Source: Acinetobacter portensis (GTDB lineage: Bacteria > Pseudomonadota > Gammaproteobacteria > Pseudomonadales > Moraxellaceae). From it: a stretch of 64,000 nucleotides of DNA. Under the pieces are notes generated by a model that had not been told where the DNA came from, searched no databases, and was given only the letters and a program-made list of their open reading frames with translations. Position 1 is the stretch's first letter; the number at the start of each line of letters is the position of its first letter. The position numbers were made by a program, and so were the translations under genes. Location: NCBI RefSeq assembly GCF_009372215.1, contig NZ_LWRV01000113.1:1-64000 (forward strand), written 5' to 3'. Positions 38,536 through 47,712 of the stretch are shown here, in pieces.

Positions 38536-39564
38536 ATGAGTAGATACACATTGAACGGTGAGTTTCTTTTGAAATTTATTGCGCCAACAAAAGCGATTCC
38601 AACACATATTATTTCTGGTTTTTTAGGGGCTGGTAAAACAACCTTATTACAGCATTTTTTAAGTCAAAAGCCTGAGGAAGAAATTTGGGCAGTATTGATG
38701 AATGAGTTTGGTCAAATTGGAATTGATCAACAACTTATGCCTCAAACAGATGGTTTTGCTGTTCAAGAATTATTAGGTGGTTGTTTGTGTTGTAGTAGTC
38801 AGTTGCCTATGCAAATTGCTTTGTCACGGTTGATTTCAGAAAATAAAGTAGATCGACTTTTTATTGAACCTACAGGGTTGGGGCATCCTGCACAATTATT
38901 AGAACAACTTACAGAGCCACATTGGTTACAGCATTTAAGTATGCGTAGTTTAATTACCGTAGTTGATGGTTCACGTTTAAGTGATACAAATTGGTCGCAA
39001 CAAAATTTATATCAAGATCAACTAAAAGCAGCGCAAGTTGTTGTGATCTCTCATCAAGATCAAATGTCTGATACAGACATTCTTGCTTTAGAAAAATTGA
39101 AAAAAGAATATGACGCTTATCAACAGAAATGGATTTTAACTTCGCAAGGTAAATTATCTATTCAAGATGTTGATCAAATTTATACAGGCACAAAACGCTT
39201 AATACAGCCATTGTTAAAAATTCAACAAAATTTAGCTCAGGATGAAAAGCCTATCATTAAACAGTTACCTTATCATTATGTTGAAAGCGCTCAAGGTTAT
39301 AGCGTTGCAGGATGGAAGTTGCCAAAAAGTTGGAGCTTTAATTTTTATGATGTGCTTGATTTATTATGTGAACAAAAAGATTGGCTAAGAATTAAAGCTA
39401 TGTTTCATACCAATGAAGGTTGGAAATCTTTTAATTTCAACCCTAATCAATTTAATTATCAATCTGCTCAGGAAGGAATTGATAATCGCATTGAAATTAT
39501 TTATCAAAATGAACGTAAATGGTTAAGTTTTGAAGATGCGTTATTTCAATGCAAAATAGATTAG
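38536..39564 (+). CDS. CobW/COG0523-family GTPase (putative metallochaperone)
   Basis: A 342-residue G3E GTPase. Walker A is GAGKTT at residues 31-36 and the metal-binding CxCC motif is Cys83-Leu-Cys85-Cys86 (GGCLCC), followed by IEPTGLGHPAQL as switch region and a C-terminal CobW_C-like domain. Members deliver zinc or other metals to client proteins, as ZigA and ZagA do under zinc limitation. Here there is no obvious Zur site, so zinc dependence is not shown. The ATG at 38536 has only a weak ribosome-binding site (TTGGTAG). yaeQ starts 72 bp after its stop and may be co-transcribed. Confidence 0.88.
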   Translation: MSRYTLNGEFLLKFIAPTKAIPTHIISGFLGAGKTTLLQHFLSQKPEEEIWAVLMNEFGQIGIDQQLMPQTDGFAVQELLGGCLCCSSQLPMQIALSRLISENKVDRLFIEPTGLGHPAQLLEQLTEPHWLQHLSMRSLITVVDGSRLSDTNWSQQNLYQDQLKAAQVVVISHQDQMSDTDILALEKLKKEYDAYQQKWILTSQGKLSIQDVDQIYTGTKRLIQPLLKIQQNLAQDEKPIIKQLPYHYVESAQGYSVAGWKLPKSWSFNFYDVLDLLCEQKDWLRIKAMFHTNEGWKSFNFNPNQFNYQSAQEGIDNRIEIIYQNERKWLSFEDALFQCKID

Positions 39565-39636
39565 TCCAACGGTAAATCTTCTCTGCAAAAAAAGTTGAAA
39601 TCTTATATGCTAAGCGCCAAATTTGAGGAAATTTTC

Positions 39637-40167
39637 ATGGCGCTTAAAGCAACAATTTATAAAGCAGATTTAAATATTGCCAATATGGATGTTCATCAAT
39701 ATGGTGACTATCAATTTACAATGGCATTGCATCCATCTGAAACGATTGAACGTTTAATGGTGCGTATTTTGGCGTATGCGCGCTATGCAGATGAAGCTTT
39801 AGAATTTACCAAAGATTTGTTTGAAACAGATGAGCCTGCATTGTGGGAAAAAGATTTAACAGGTCAGCTCACAAAATGGATTGAAGTGGGCAGTCCAGAT
39901 GAAGATAAAGTAAAAAAAGCCAGTGCACGTTGCAAACAAGTTGCTGTAATTACGTATGGTTCATCTGTAGATGAATGGTATAAGCGCAATAGTAAATTGA
40001 AAACATTGAAAAATGTAGAAATTTGGCAACTTTCAACAGCAACAACAGAAGCTATTCAAGCTTTATGCGAACGTACCATGCAGTTGCAATTGAATGTGAT
40101 GGATGGTGAATGGACGCTTATTGGCGACAATGCTCAGGCTGTCATTGAGTGGACTCAATTACAATAA
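39637..40167 (+). CDS. yaeQ: YaeQ-family protein
   Basis: A 176-residue YaeQ family member (MALKATIYKADLNIANMDVHQYGDY start; HPSETIERLMVRILAYARYA segment near 30-49; AVITYGSSVDEWY near 105-117). YaeQ has a PD-(D/E)XK-like fold in structural work, but its biochemical role is unsettled; it was found as a suppressor of RfaH loss in E. coli. ATG 39637 is chosen because GAGGAAA lies 7-9 bases upstream; an earlier in-frame codon at 39595 lacks one. A terminator follows at 40194. Confidence 0.92.
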   Translation: MALKATIYKADLNIANMDVHQYGDYQFTMALHPSETIERLMVRILAYARYADEALEFTKDLFETDEPALWEKDLTGQLTKWIEVGSPDEDKVKKASARCKQVAVITYGSSVDEWYKRNSKLKTLKNVEIWQLSTATTEAIQALCERTMQLQLNVMDGEWTLIGDNAQAVIEWTQLQ

Positions 40168-40193
40168 GTTAGTCTAATTGATTGAAAAAAAGG

Positions 40194-40226
40194 AAGATGC
40201 TATACGTGATGTTAGCATCTTTTTTT
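40194..40226 (+). terminator. Intrinsic terminator after yaeQ
   Basis: Stem AAGATGCTA / TAGCATCTT with a ten-base loop and a T-run. Confidence 0.85.
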
Positions 40227-40370
40227 ATGTCAAATTGTTTGAATAATAAAAGCTAGATTCATGGATTGAGAAAATATGCATAAGTTCTAAAGATGTAAAA
40301 CTTCAAATTTTTAGTCCAATCCCGTTTATACTATAAGTTGAAATATTGGTATATTTATAGGTGAAATACT

Positions 40371-40709
40371 GTGTCAGCAGAATTAGAAATCATTGAGTTA
40401 AAAGTGGGTGAAGGTAAAGAAGCAGTTAAAGGTGCTTTAATCACAACACATTACACGGGTTGGTTGGAAGATGGTACAAAGTTCGATTCTTCTATCGATC
40501 GTGGTAACTACTTTGAAACTGTGATTGGCACAGGTCGAGTAATTAAAGGTTGGGATCAAGGTATTATGGGTATGAAAGTGGGCGGTAAACGTAAACTTAT
40601 CGTTCCATCACATTTAGCTTATGGTTCACGTAAAATGGGAAATATTATTCCTGCAAATTCAAATCTCATTTTTGAAATTGAATTGTTCGATGTGAAAACA
40701 CGCGATTAA
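40371..40709 (+). CDS. FKBP-type peptidyl-prolyl cis-trans isomerase
   Basis: A single-domain FKBP of 112 residues without signal peptide, so cytoplasmic. Active-site pattern is clear: HYTGWLEDGTKFDSS (about 27-41), VIKGWDQGIMGMKVGGKRKL (about 63-82) and the C-terminal SNLIFEIELFDV strand. It lacks the trigger-factor or SlyD insertions. The start is GTG 40371 (no in-frame ATG nearby), with AGGTGAA 7-10 bases upstream. A 13-bp perfect hairpin follows at 40720 but lacks a T-run. Confidence 0.93.
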   Translation: MSAELEIIELKVGEGKEAVKGALITTHYTGWLEDGTKFDSSIDRGNYFETVIGTGRVIKGWDQGIMGMKVGGKRKLIVPSHLAYGSRKMGNIIPANSNLIFEIELFDVKTRD

Positions 40710-40719
40710 TTTATATTCT

Positions 40720-40751
40720 TTGAATAAGGCAATGTGAGTTGCCTTATTCAA
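40720..40751 (+). repeat. 13-bp perfect hairpin downstream of the FKBP gene
   Basis: TTGAATAAGGCAA (40720-40732) and TTGCCTTATTCAA (40739-40751) are perfect complements with a six-base loop. No T-run follows on either strand, so it may protect the 3' end or act with another factor rather than be an intrinsic terminator. Confidence 0.7.
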
Positions 40752-40895
40752 TATAAAAAATAATTAAAATTTTTAACATTTAATAAAAATAAAGTGAATT
40801 ATATCTAATTTATGTGCCATATTTTTTTGTTAATTTGCATAAATCATGTACATTAAAAAGGGTGTAAGCCGTGAATCAATATCGTGGGTACGCTT

Positions 40896-41363
40896 ATGGT
40901 TAAATTACTAATTATTATTGTTTTTATTATTTCTGCTTTTGCATTTTGGAAAGTTTTTTGTAAAATTAAAATCAACCAAGCTTTTAAATCTAAATATTTT
41001 GCAAAGCTCAATGCTGTCAAAGTGTCTGTGACAAAAGCATCAGCACACACGTCTCCAGAAATTGTTGAAGTTGTGGATGAGTATGAACAACAACTTTTTG
41101 ATGATGTCGCAACGATTTTTTTAGAATCTAAAACACATGACATGGCAAAAACAAATGCAGTAAATATTCAAGAAAATATTCTCAGCAAAATGCCTATTCA
41201 AACACAAACAAGTTTAAGAAATTTAGATTTAGAAGAATGGTCAGTTTATTGGGGGTTTTATCACCAATCTTTAGAATATTACGTGGGACGTTATGGCGTG
41301 TTTATTACCCATGTAGATCGAGATGGGTTAGAGCACCAATACACTTATCGTATTCAAGATTAA
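40896..41363 (+). CDS. Hypothetical membrane-anchored protein (155 aa)
   Basis: One N-terminal transmembrane helix (MVKLLIIIVFIISAFAFWKV, residues 1-20), then a cytoplasmic or periplasmic soluble domain with an acidic helical middle (PEIVEVVDEYEQQLFDDVAT) and a C-terminal aromatic segment (EWSVYWGFYHQSLEYYVGRY). ATG 40896 is taken; an in-frame GTG at 40884 is possible. The C-terminal half, with repeated Tyr and Trp, is the most conserved-looking part. No family recognised. It is convergent with the alpha/beta hydrolase gene 45 bp away. Confidence 0.65.
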   Translation: MVKLLIIIVFIISAFAFWKVFCKIKINQAFKSKYFAKLNAVKVSVTKASAHTSPEIVEVVDEYEQQLFDDVATIFLESKTHDMAKTNAVNIQENILSKMPIQTQTSLRNLDLEEWSVYWGFYHQSLEYYVGRYGVFITHVDRDGLEHQYTYRIQD

Positions 41364-41408
41364 TAGAATGAACCATTAAATTTTAGTGATTTACACGAGT
41401 CAGCATAT

Positions 41409-42293
41409 TTAGGCTAAGCACATTTCATCGAATGTATTAATCATCGATTGCCAAATTTTTTCTGATCCTTTGCGGAAATATCCCATATGCCCAATTTCTT
41501 TTAATCCATATTGTTGCGCTGTAATATCAATGTATTGCACTGTGGTTTTTGAGTAATGTTGCATAAATGCATGACGAGATTTAGGTAAAGCCCAAGCATC
41601 ATCTAAAGCAGCAACCGCAAAGATAGGTGTTTTTACTTGAGCATATAAATCGAATAGATGTTTTTGATCTGGATCTCCAAAAAAATACGTTGGATTTTTA
41701 CACCATTTTTTCCATTCTGTATAAACACCTTTGGGTAAATCTGCCCCCATATTTACTTTGCTCCACGCTAAATAGCCCGAATGTGCAACCATAGGTGGGA
41801 AAACAATATTCCAAACAATTTGAACTTTAATTCTTTCCTTTAAAGGCATATAGCCATGCCAACCTGCACCTGTTCCAAAACAATACATCGCCTTAATGTG
41901 ATGATGATTTGATGCAAGCCCCAAGGATTGTCCGCCATAAGAATGCCCAACCATAAAAAGATCTAAAGCTTCTTGTTTTAAATAATTGATTGCACCAGAT
42001 AAATCGAGCCGTCCCCAATCTAGGTAAGACATTTCAAAGCCTTTTAAGCTTTTAGGCGCAGATTGAGCAACACCGCGATAATCGAAACATAAAACTTGAT
42101 AGCCTGCTTGCATGGCATATTCAGCAAAGCGTCTGTAAAAAGTTTGTGGAACACCTGTTGCACTTGCAACGAGTATTTGTGCTTTAGGTTTTGGTGGAGA
42201 ATAAAGTGTGCCTGTAAGTATGTAGTCATCTAGGGCAGGGAATTGAACGGTGTTTACATACTCTTTCATTTGATGAGTCGCTATATTATTCAT
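41409..42293 (-). CDS. Alpha/beta-hydrolase family protein
   Basis: A 294-residue alpha/beta hydrolase without signal peptide. The nucleophile elbow is GHSYGG with Ser118, preceded by FDYRGVAQS. The catalytic acid is likely Asp near residue 228 (AALDDAW) and the His lies in EIGHMGYFRKG near the end, so the triad is complete. It resembles a group of hydrolases in Acinetobacter of unknown substrate. The start ATG 42293 is divergent from the pnuC-like gene. Confidence 0.85.
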   Translation of the reverse strand: MNNIATHQMKEYVNTVQFPALDDYILTGTLYSPPKPKAQILVASATGVPQTFYRRFAEYAMQAGYQVLCFDYRGVAQSAPKSLKGFEMSYLDWGRLDLSGAINYLKQEALDLFMVGHSYGGQSLGLASNHHHIKAMYCFGTGAGWHGYMPLKERIKVQIVWNIVFPPMVAHSGYLAWSKVNMGADLPKGVYTEWKKWCKNPTYFFGDPDQKHLFDLYAQVKTPIFAVAALDDAWALPKSRHAFMQHYSKTTVQYIDITAQQYGLKEIGHMGYFRKGSEKIWQSMINTFDEMCLA

Positions 42294-42464
42294 TCTTTAA
42301 TCCCTGAATTTGTTTTTTATGTACTTTCACTGTTTTACTCAATTGCTAGATTGAAGTCAAAACTCACAAGTTCATCACTGTATCCAATTAAAATTACACG
42401 AGAATACTTGAGAATTAGTTCAAAAATTTGATAATGATCAGTATGCTTTCTGAATATTGAAAAT

Positions 42465-43043
42465 ATGTCGCCTTTAGAAGTTTTTGCCGTAATTATTAGT
42501 GTAATTGGTGTGGTTCTGACAATTCGTCGTCATTTGTGGTGTTGGGGTGTAAACCTCATTTCTTATGTTGTTTATGGCTACTTATTTTTTGAATATAAGT
42601 TGTATGGCGAAACCATTTTACAAATCGTTTTTGTGTTCTTGGGGATGTATGGTTTTTATCATTGGTCTAAAACCAAAAAACAAGATCATGAAATTAGAAT
42701 TGAACCTATCGCTGCTCAAAAAGTTTTATTTCATATAATAATTACTGCAATAGGTGGTTTAATCTTTGGTTTAAGTCTGCATTATTTTACCGATGCTGCA
42801 TTACCACTTTTAGATTCTCAACTTGCTGCATTTAGTTTACTTGGAACGTATTGGACAAGTCGAAAACATATCGCCACTTGGGTGCTTTGGGTATTTGTTG
42901 ATATTATTTATACAGGCATGTTTATGTATAAAGATTTATACCTAACAGCGGTTTTATATGCATCATTCGTGGGCTTGGCAGCATGGGGATGGCATCAATG
43001 GACGCAAGTGCAAAACAAACAAAATCAAGTAATCATTGAATAA
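42465..43043 (+). CDS. pnuC: PnuC-family nicotinamide (mononucleotide/riboside) transporter
   Basis: A 192-residue inner-membrane protein with about seven hydrophobic helices. The PnuC signature is present: LWCWGVNLISYVVYGYLFFEYKLY split around residues 24-47, GMYGFYHW near 60-67 and the later WVLWVFVDIIYTGMFMYKDL segment. PnuC proteins move the vitamin across the membrane by facilitated diffusion, driven by intracellular phosphorylation. No kinase gene (nadR) is next to it. The 89-residue protein gene follows after 14 bp and is probably in the same operon. Confidence 0.92.
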   Translation: MSPLEVFAVIISVIGVVLTIRRHLWCWGVNLISYVVYGYLFFEYKLYGETILQIVFVFLGMYGFYHWSKTKKQDHEIRIEPIAAQKVLFHIIITAIGGLIFGLSLHYFTDAALPLLDSQLAAFSLLGTYWTSRKHIATWVLWVFVDIIYTGMFMYKDLYLTAVLYASFVGLAAWGWHQWTQVQNKQNQVIIE

Positions 43044-43057
43044 TTTAAAGGGATAGG

Positions 43058-43327
43058 ATGATTTTAGATTTCGATCAGTTTAAGAAAGAACAGTTTCTCG
43101 CTGTAGCATCTAAAATTAAAGCTTCTCCTCATTTATATTTAAATTTCGATACTGTTGCAGACTTTTATCAAGCTCATTTTTTAGATGAATTTCCAAGAGG
43201 AACAACATTGTCTGCAACAGGTTTAGATGATGGCGCAGAACAGTTTTATGCCGTAATCGAGTTTAAAGACTTGGTGATTAAAATCAGTAAAACTGATTTT
43301 GTAGAAATTACGGTTAATTGGGTTTAA
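43058..43327 (+). CDS. Hypothetical protein (89 aa) downstream of pnuC
   Basis: A small soluble protein with a good ribosome-binding site (AAGGGATAGG) just before ATG 43058. It reads as helix-helix then three strands: DFDQFKKEQFLAVASKIKAS, then EQFYAVIEFKDLVIKISKTD and FVEITVNWV. No known domain recognised. Its place 14 bp after pnuC suggests co-transcription and possibly a link to NAD-precursor use, which is inference. Its stop codon overlaps, on the opposite strand, the stop of the diguanylate cyclase gene. Confidence 0.7.
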   Translation: MILDFDQFKKEQFLAVASKIKASPHLYLNFDTVADFYQAHFLDEFPRGTTLSATGLDDGAEQFYAVIEFKDLVIKISKTDFVEITVNWV

Positions 43328-44499
43328 TCTTCGATTGAGAGATGGGCAGATGTCCATTGAATTTGGTTTCGACCCGAATTTTTTGCTTGGTAAAGCTGTG
43401 CATCTGCTTGATGTAATGCCTCTTGAAAAAGGTTCTGATCTTGGAAAAAACTTATACCTATACTAATACTTAAATAAATAGCATGGTTGTCATGTTCTAA
43501 TGGTGTAGACGCAATGGTTTCACGAATACGTTCTGCTACGTATAGTGCTGTATCAGTTGATGTATCTTGTAAAAAAATGACAAATTCTTCACCACCAATA
43601 CGTGCAATTTCATCATAACGACGAACTGCTTTTCGCATAATATAACTTACATGTTGTAAAGCCAAGTCACCAATATAATGTCCATAAATATCATTAATGT
43701 TTTTAAAGTGATCTATATCGCAAATAAGAAGTGCATTTTGTGAGTTAGGGTGAGGTTCTAAATGGTCAATGATTTCATTGAAAGCGCGTCGATTGAGCAA
43801 GCCTGTAAGTGGGTCAATATTACGTTCATATTCAAGTTTTCGAATGGAATCTCGAATAGAGCATGCACACAGTAAAATAAAAATTAAACTGGTAAAAAAT
43901 AGAATGAGAAATTGAGAGCTTGCCCAAATAAAGGGGAAATCTTCTAGGGTTCGGTTATTCTTTATCAGACTTACAAGTACAACTGCACGAATAGAAACAG
44001 CCAATATAGAACCCGATAAACTGAGCTTTAATAGGCGTTCTAAAATATGCGTATGTTTAGCATTTATAAATGGTTGAGCGTTATTAAAAAGTATAGCAAT
44101 GGTGGCTAAAGCAATTGCAATAAAGCGAACTGCTAAATTTTGTTCTATATAAGAGTAATATCCAACAGTGGAAACGGTAATGGTTAAAACAAGGGTTAAA
44201 AATTTCCAAGAAGTTTTGATTCTTAATCGTTTATACACCGCATGAGTACATAAAATAATGCTAATTAAAAATAGTAAGGTGATGAATGGTGCAAATAAAA
44301 AAAGATCATTTGGAAGTAATGCTGTTTGTATCAGCTGTGCAAGTGCAGAGATAAAAATAGCAGAGCCAAACCATGTCATTTCAATTGATACAAGTTTCTT
44401 TGTGCGTAATATAAAAATCAGAAATGATGTCGCAAAAAGAAACAGCGGAATCAATAGGCTGAAATAATTCAATCCGTTAAATGTCATGGAAAAATACAT
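43324..44499 (-). CDS. Membrane diguanylate cyclase (GGDEF)
   Basis: Synthesises cyclic di-GMP from two GTP. The 391-residue protein has six or seven N-terminal transmembrane helices (about 10-215), an uncharacterised membrane sensor module, and a C-terminal GGDEF domain. The active-site motif is GGEEF at residues 302-306, an active variant. The RxxD product-inhibition site (RRYD, about 292-295) is in place, so feedback control is expected. ATG 44499 is the start, although M5 is also possible; neither has a clear ribosome-binding site. Convergent with the pnuC operon, the two stop codons overlapping by two bases. Confidence 0.93.
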   Translation of the reverse strand: MYFSMTFNGLNYFSLLIPLFLFATSFLIFILRTKKLVSIEMTWFGSAIFISALAQLIQTALLPNDLFLFAPFITLLFLISIILCTHAVYKRLRIKTSWKFLTLVLTITVSTVGYYSYIEQNLAVRFIAIALATIAILFNNAQPFINAKHTHILERLLKLSLSGSILAVSIRAVVLVSLIKNNRTLEDFPFIWASSQFLILFFTSLIFILLCACSIRDSIRKLEYERNIDPLTGLLNRRAFNEIIDHLEPHPNSQNALLICDIDHFKNINDIYGHYIGDLALQHVSYIMRKAVRRYDEIARIGGEEFVIFLQDTSTDTALYVAERIRETIASTPLEHDNHAIYLSISIGISFFQDQNLFQEALHQADAQLYQAKNSGRNQIQWTSAHLSIED

Positions 44500-44653
44500 G
44501 TGAAATTTTATTTATTATATCAATAGCTAAGTTATTGATGTTTTTCATTGGTCGTAATTTAAATGGTATTTTTTAATGGTTTTAATTTGAAAAAGTGATA
44601 ATTTTATAACCTATGATCTTCATTGAAGTTTGCGATTAATTGAGCAATTGTCT

Positions 44654-45133
44654 ATGACTGAAATTTTAAAAGTCGCACAAAAGGGTGAAGCTGTTTTAGC
44701 TTTACATGCAGCTGAAGTAAGTATGCAAGAGTTTGGTTCAACATGGTTAAATACGCTTGCAGATGCGATGCATGCCACCATGCTTGCGCGTAATGGCGTG
44801 GGTATTGCAGCACCACAAGTGTACGTATCTCGCCGTGTGATTATCGTTGCTTCACGATCAAATATTCGTTATCCAGATACGCCTGAAATGGACGCTATTG
44901 TGATGATTAATCCTGAAATTATTCAGCGTTCAGATAGGCAAGTATTGGGTGAGGAAGGTTGCTTGAGTGTGCCTAATGAAAGAGGGCAAGTTGCAAGAGC
45001 TGAAGTGATTCGAGTGAGTTACCAAACTTTAGCGGGAGATAGTGTAGAACAAGAATTTTCAGGTTTTCCTGCACGTATTGTGCAACATGAAATAGACCAT
45101 TTAGATGGTATTCTTTTTGTTGAACGAACTTAA
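44654..45133 (+). CDS. def: Peptide deformylase (second-type, PDF)
   Basis: Iron/zinc hydrolase that removes the formyl group from new proteins. Three motifs are present: GVGIAAPQV (motif 1), EEGCLSVP (motif 2, metal Cys) and QHEIDHLDG (motif 3, two metal His and catalytic Glu). All key residues are intact. ATG 44654 (MTEILKVAQKGE, 159 residues) is chosen over TTG 44630 because it matches the family N-terminus. The genomic position is not the usual def-fmt operon, so this is likely an additional paralogue. Confidence 0.92.
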   Translation: MTEILKVAQKGEAVLALHAAEVSMQEFGSTWLNTLADAMHATMLARNGVGIAAPQVYVSRRVIIVASRSNIRYPDTPEMDAIVMINPEIIQRSDRQVLGEEGCLSVPNERGQVARAEVIRVSYQTLAGDSVEQEFSGFPARIVQHEIDHLDGILFVERT

Positions 45134-45193
45134 TGACATTTATAAGTGGATATATGTTGTAGATATGGCTTAGAAAATTAGAATGAATATAAA

Positions 45194-45637
45194 ATGACAG
45201 ATCGAAATATACTTCAATTTTCACTTTCTTTAGATGATATTCAAATATCGGATCAAGCACAAAACTTTGAATTTTCTCAAGGTTTAAATGATATTCAGAA
45301 ACAAAGCTTACGCTGTGGATATGTTGATGCTTTGGCTATTGAGAATATGATTTATGTGATTGAAGAGATTTTAGAAAAAATTCATATTGATCATAAAATT
45401 CAACATTATGCGCAAACATCAGATATGTTTATAAAGGAATTATCTGCAATATTTTTTAATTCAGATATGTGTATTGATCAAATTAAGTTGGAACATGCAT
45501 TTAATGAGTTTATTGAACATACTGAATATTATGTAAATAAAGTCGGAGATGAAAAGATTCATCTATTTATCTACTTTGTTTTTATTCGAGAGATGATGCA
45601 TCATTTAAATATTATTGAAATTGATATTTTACCGTAG
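45194..45637 (+). CDS. Hypothetical protein (147 aa)
   Basis: A soluble, mostly helical, acidic protein with no signal peptide or membrane segment. Its sequence has no motif I recognise. It contains a helical centre (IENMIYVIEEILEKIHIDHK) and repeated aromatic/His residues near the C-terminus (LFIYFVFIREMMHHLNI). It begins 60 bp after def and may be co-transcribed with it. A shared terminator follows. Function unknown. Confidence 0.6.
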   Translation: MTDRNILQFSLSLDDIQISDQAQNFEFSQGLNDIQKQSLRCGYVDALAIENMIYVIEEILEKIHIDHKIQHYAQTSDMFIKELSAIFFNSDMCIDQIKLEHAFNEFIEHTEYYVNKVGDEKIHLFIYFVFIREMMHHLNIIEIDILP

Positions 45638-45668
45638 GATTTTTTCTGTAAATACCCTGTGATTTTCT

Positions 45669-45701
45669 AAAAAAAAGCCTCGAACAAATCGAGGCTTTTT
45701 T
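45669..45701. terminator. Shared terminator between the 147-aa gene and dhaK
   Basis: Stem AAAGCCTCGA / TCGAGGCTTT with A-run and T-run on both sides, so it can work for both converging units. Confidence 0.92.
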
Positions 45702-45711
45702 AATAAAGATC

Positions 45712-47442
45712 TTATTTAATATGCTGTGCAATGTCTGTGAAAATCACGCCTAAACCATGAGCACCTGCATCAGGATAGCCTAAGCTACGATCACCAACTG
45801 TACCTGCACGTCCCATACGTGCCACAATTTCTTTAGTTGCTTCAGCACCTTTTACCGCTGCTTCTGCACCTAAAACAAAGTTTTCTTTAAACGATTTATT
45901 TGCATTTGCAGACCAAGAATCGGCACATGGTACAAGCGCATCAATTAACGTTTTATCACCCACAACCGCACCACGACCAAATGAGCGTTCGCCTGTGGCT
46001 TGAATGCCTTTTACTGCATCTTGTAAAAGATGAGCAAAATCTGCAACAGTTAAAACATCTTTACCTTTAACAGCTTTGCTTGCGGCACGGAATGCAGAAC
46101 CCCAAATTGGACCTGAAGCACCACCACAATGTTCCATAATAATCATTGAACAATTTAGTAAAAAATCATCCATTTTTTCAGCTTGTAAAAGCTCATGCCA
46201 TTGGCGTTTAAGTTGTTTAAAGCCTTTTGCAACACTCATACCAAAGTCACCATCGCCCGCGTGTGCATCTAGCTCACAGAATGGTACTTCATTTTTAATG
46301 ATGCATGCGCTCATGACATCTACTACATAACGCATGTTTTCAATGGTGAATTGTTCATTGCTAATTACAGCATGTTCAGCATGTGTTTCCACATCTGTAT
46401 TCACTTCACGTTTTACTGTTTCATCTTTTTTTGAAAATTCAAAAGGTAGGGCAGGCGAACCATCCATTTTAAATGCAGGGGTATTTGCTTCAGCATCTAA
46501 ATAAGTTTTTAGTTCATCATCTACAGCAAGAAGTGAAACCGAAGCACCGTTCATATCGATACTTGTCATGTAATTACCAACGAATGTGCGGTAAATTTTG
46601 ATACCTTTGCTTGCAAGGTGTTCGCATACATCATTGTTAAATACATACAGTTCTTGTAATGGTGTAGTACCAAAACCATTCACCAAAACTGCAACTTCTT
46701 TTAAGTTAGGACGATCTAAAAATAAGTCATCGACAATGCGTTGAGCAAGTTCTTTTGATGGCAAGATTTTCTCACGACGAATACCTGGTTCGCCATGAAT
46801 GCCTACGCCATATTCCATTTCGTCATCTGCCAAGGCAAATGTTGGTGTACCTTTCGCAGGAACTGTGCAAGAGGTGAATGCAAAACCTAAGCTTGTTACA
46901 TTGTCCGCAGCTTTTTGTGCAAGTTCTTTTACACGTGCAAGGTCGTAACCTTTCGTTGCCGCAGCACCTGCAATTTTATGTACAAATACAGTACCTGCAA
47001 CACCACGACGACCCACCGTGTAAAGGCTGTCTTTTACGGCAATGTCATCGGCTACTTTGACAAAATCGACTTTAATGCCGTCATCTGTTGCTAAAGCTGC
47101 GCCATTCTGGAAATTCATCATATCGCCAGAATAGTTTTTGATGATCATTAGCACGCCTTTGTCAGTTGCGACTTGTGTTAATGCTTTATAGATTTGGATT
47201 TGCGATGGAGATGCAAATACATCGCCACATACGGCAGCGTCGAGCATGCCTGTACCTACAAAGCCTGCGTGTGCAGGTTCGTGACCGCTACCGCCACCGC
47301 TAATAAGGGCAACATTTTGGTGTTTCTGTTTTCGTGAAACAATTTTGTATGATTCATTGAATGCGAGTTCTGGGTGCGCAAGTACGAAGCCTTTGCACAT
47401 TTCAACGACGATGTTTTCAGCACCGTTCATTAATTTTTTCAT
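45712..47442 (-). CDS. Dihydroxyacetone kinase (ATP-dependent, DhaK-DhaL fused)
   Basis: Phosphorylates dihydroxyacetone (and possibly glyceraldehyde) to feed lower glycolysis. The 576-residue protein fuses a DhaK substrate domain (about 1-330; GGGSGHEPAHAGF near 50-62; covalent substrate His216 in GIHGEPG) with a DhaL ATP domain (about 355-576; DAHAGDGDFG is the magnesium-nucleotide triad region). This is the Citrobacter-type single-chain kinase and not the PTS-dependent three-subunit form. It is monocistronic; upstream of its start lies the repeat-flanked DUF559 unit. No glycerol dehydrogenase is next to it. Confidence 0.93.
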   Translation of the reverse strand: MKKLMNGAENIVVEMCKGFVLAHPELAFNESYKIVSRKQKHQNVALISGGGSGHEPAHAGFVGTGMLDAAVCGDVFASPSQIQIYKALTQVATDKGVLMIIKNYSGDMMNFQNGAALATDDGIKVDFVKVADDIAVKDSLYTVGRRGVAGTVFVHKIAGAAATKGYDLARVKELAQKAADNVTSLGFAFTSCTVPAKGTPTFALADDEMEYGVGIHGEPGIRREKILPSKELAQRIVDDLFLDRPNLKEVAVLVNGFGTTPLQELYVFNNDVCEHLASKGIKIYRTFVGNYMTSIDMNGASVSLLAVDDELKTYLDAEANTPAFKMDGSPALPFEFSKKDETVKREVNTDVETHAEHAVISNEQFTIENMRYVVDVMSACIIKNEVPFCELDAHAGDGDFGMSVAKGFKQLKRQWHELLQAEKMDDFLLNCSMIIMEHCGGASGPIWGSAFRAASKAVKGKDVLTVADFAHLLQDAVKGIQATGERSFGRGAVVGDKTLIDALVPCADSWSANANKSFKENFVLGAEAAVKGAEATKEIVARMGRAGTVGDRSLGYPDAGAHGLGVIFTDIAQHIK

Positions 47443-47574
47443 GGAAACACCAGTAGTCTAAATTTGGGGGAGATTAAGATTTAATGGCTATTATAAAACG
47501 GATTTATTCACTAAGTGGTAAAAATGTTGGATGATGGGTTATGTGATTAATTTTGGTAAAAGTATTGTTTTGTT

Positions 47575-47692
47575 GAATCTCCCTAAATCCCTCTTTATAA
47601 AAGAGGGACTTTACGCGAATTTGATGGTGGTTTTAGATTCGTGAAGTTCCTCTCTTTTTTAAAGGTGAGCCATGTATGGCGCAAGAGGAGGG
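47575..47692 (+). repeat. Flanking repeat, copy A (about 117 bp)
   Basis: Begins GAATCTCCCTAAATCCCTC and includes the perfect palindrome TCCCTCTTT (47588) / AAAGAGGGA (47600). It ends with GCAAGAGGAG. Copy B at 48076-48191 lies in the same orientation and agrees at most positions over the whole length. The pair brackets the DUF559 gene. Confidence 0.85.
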
Positions 47693-47712
47693 ATTATTAA
47701 AAGAGAATAAAA

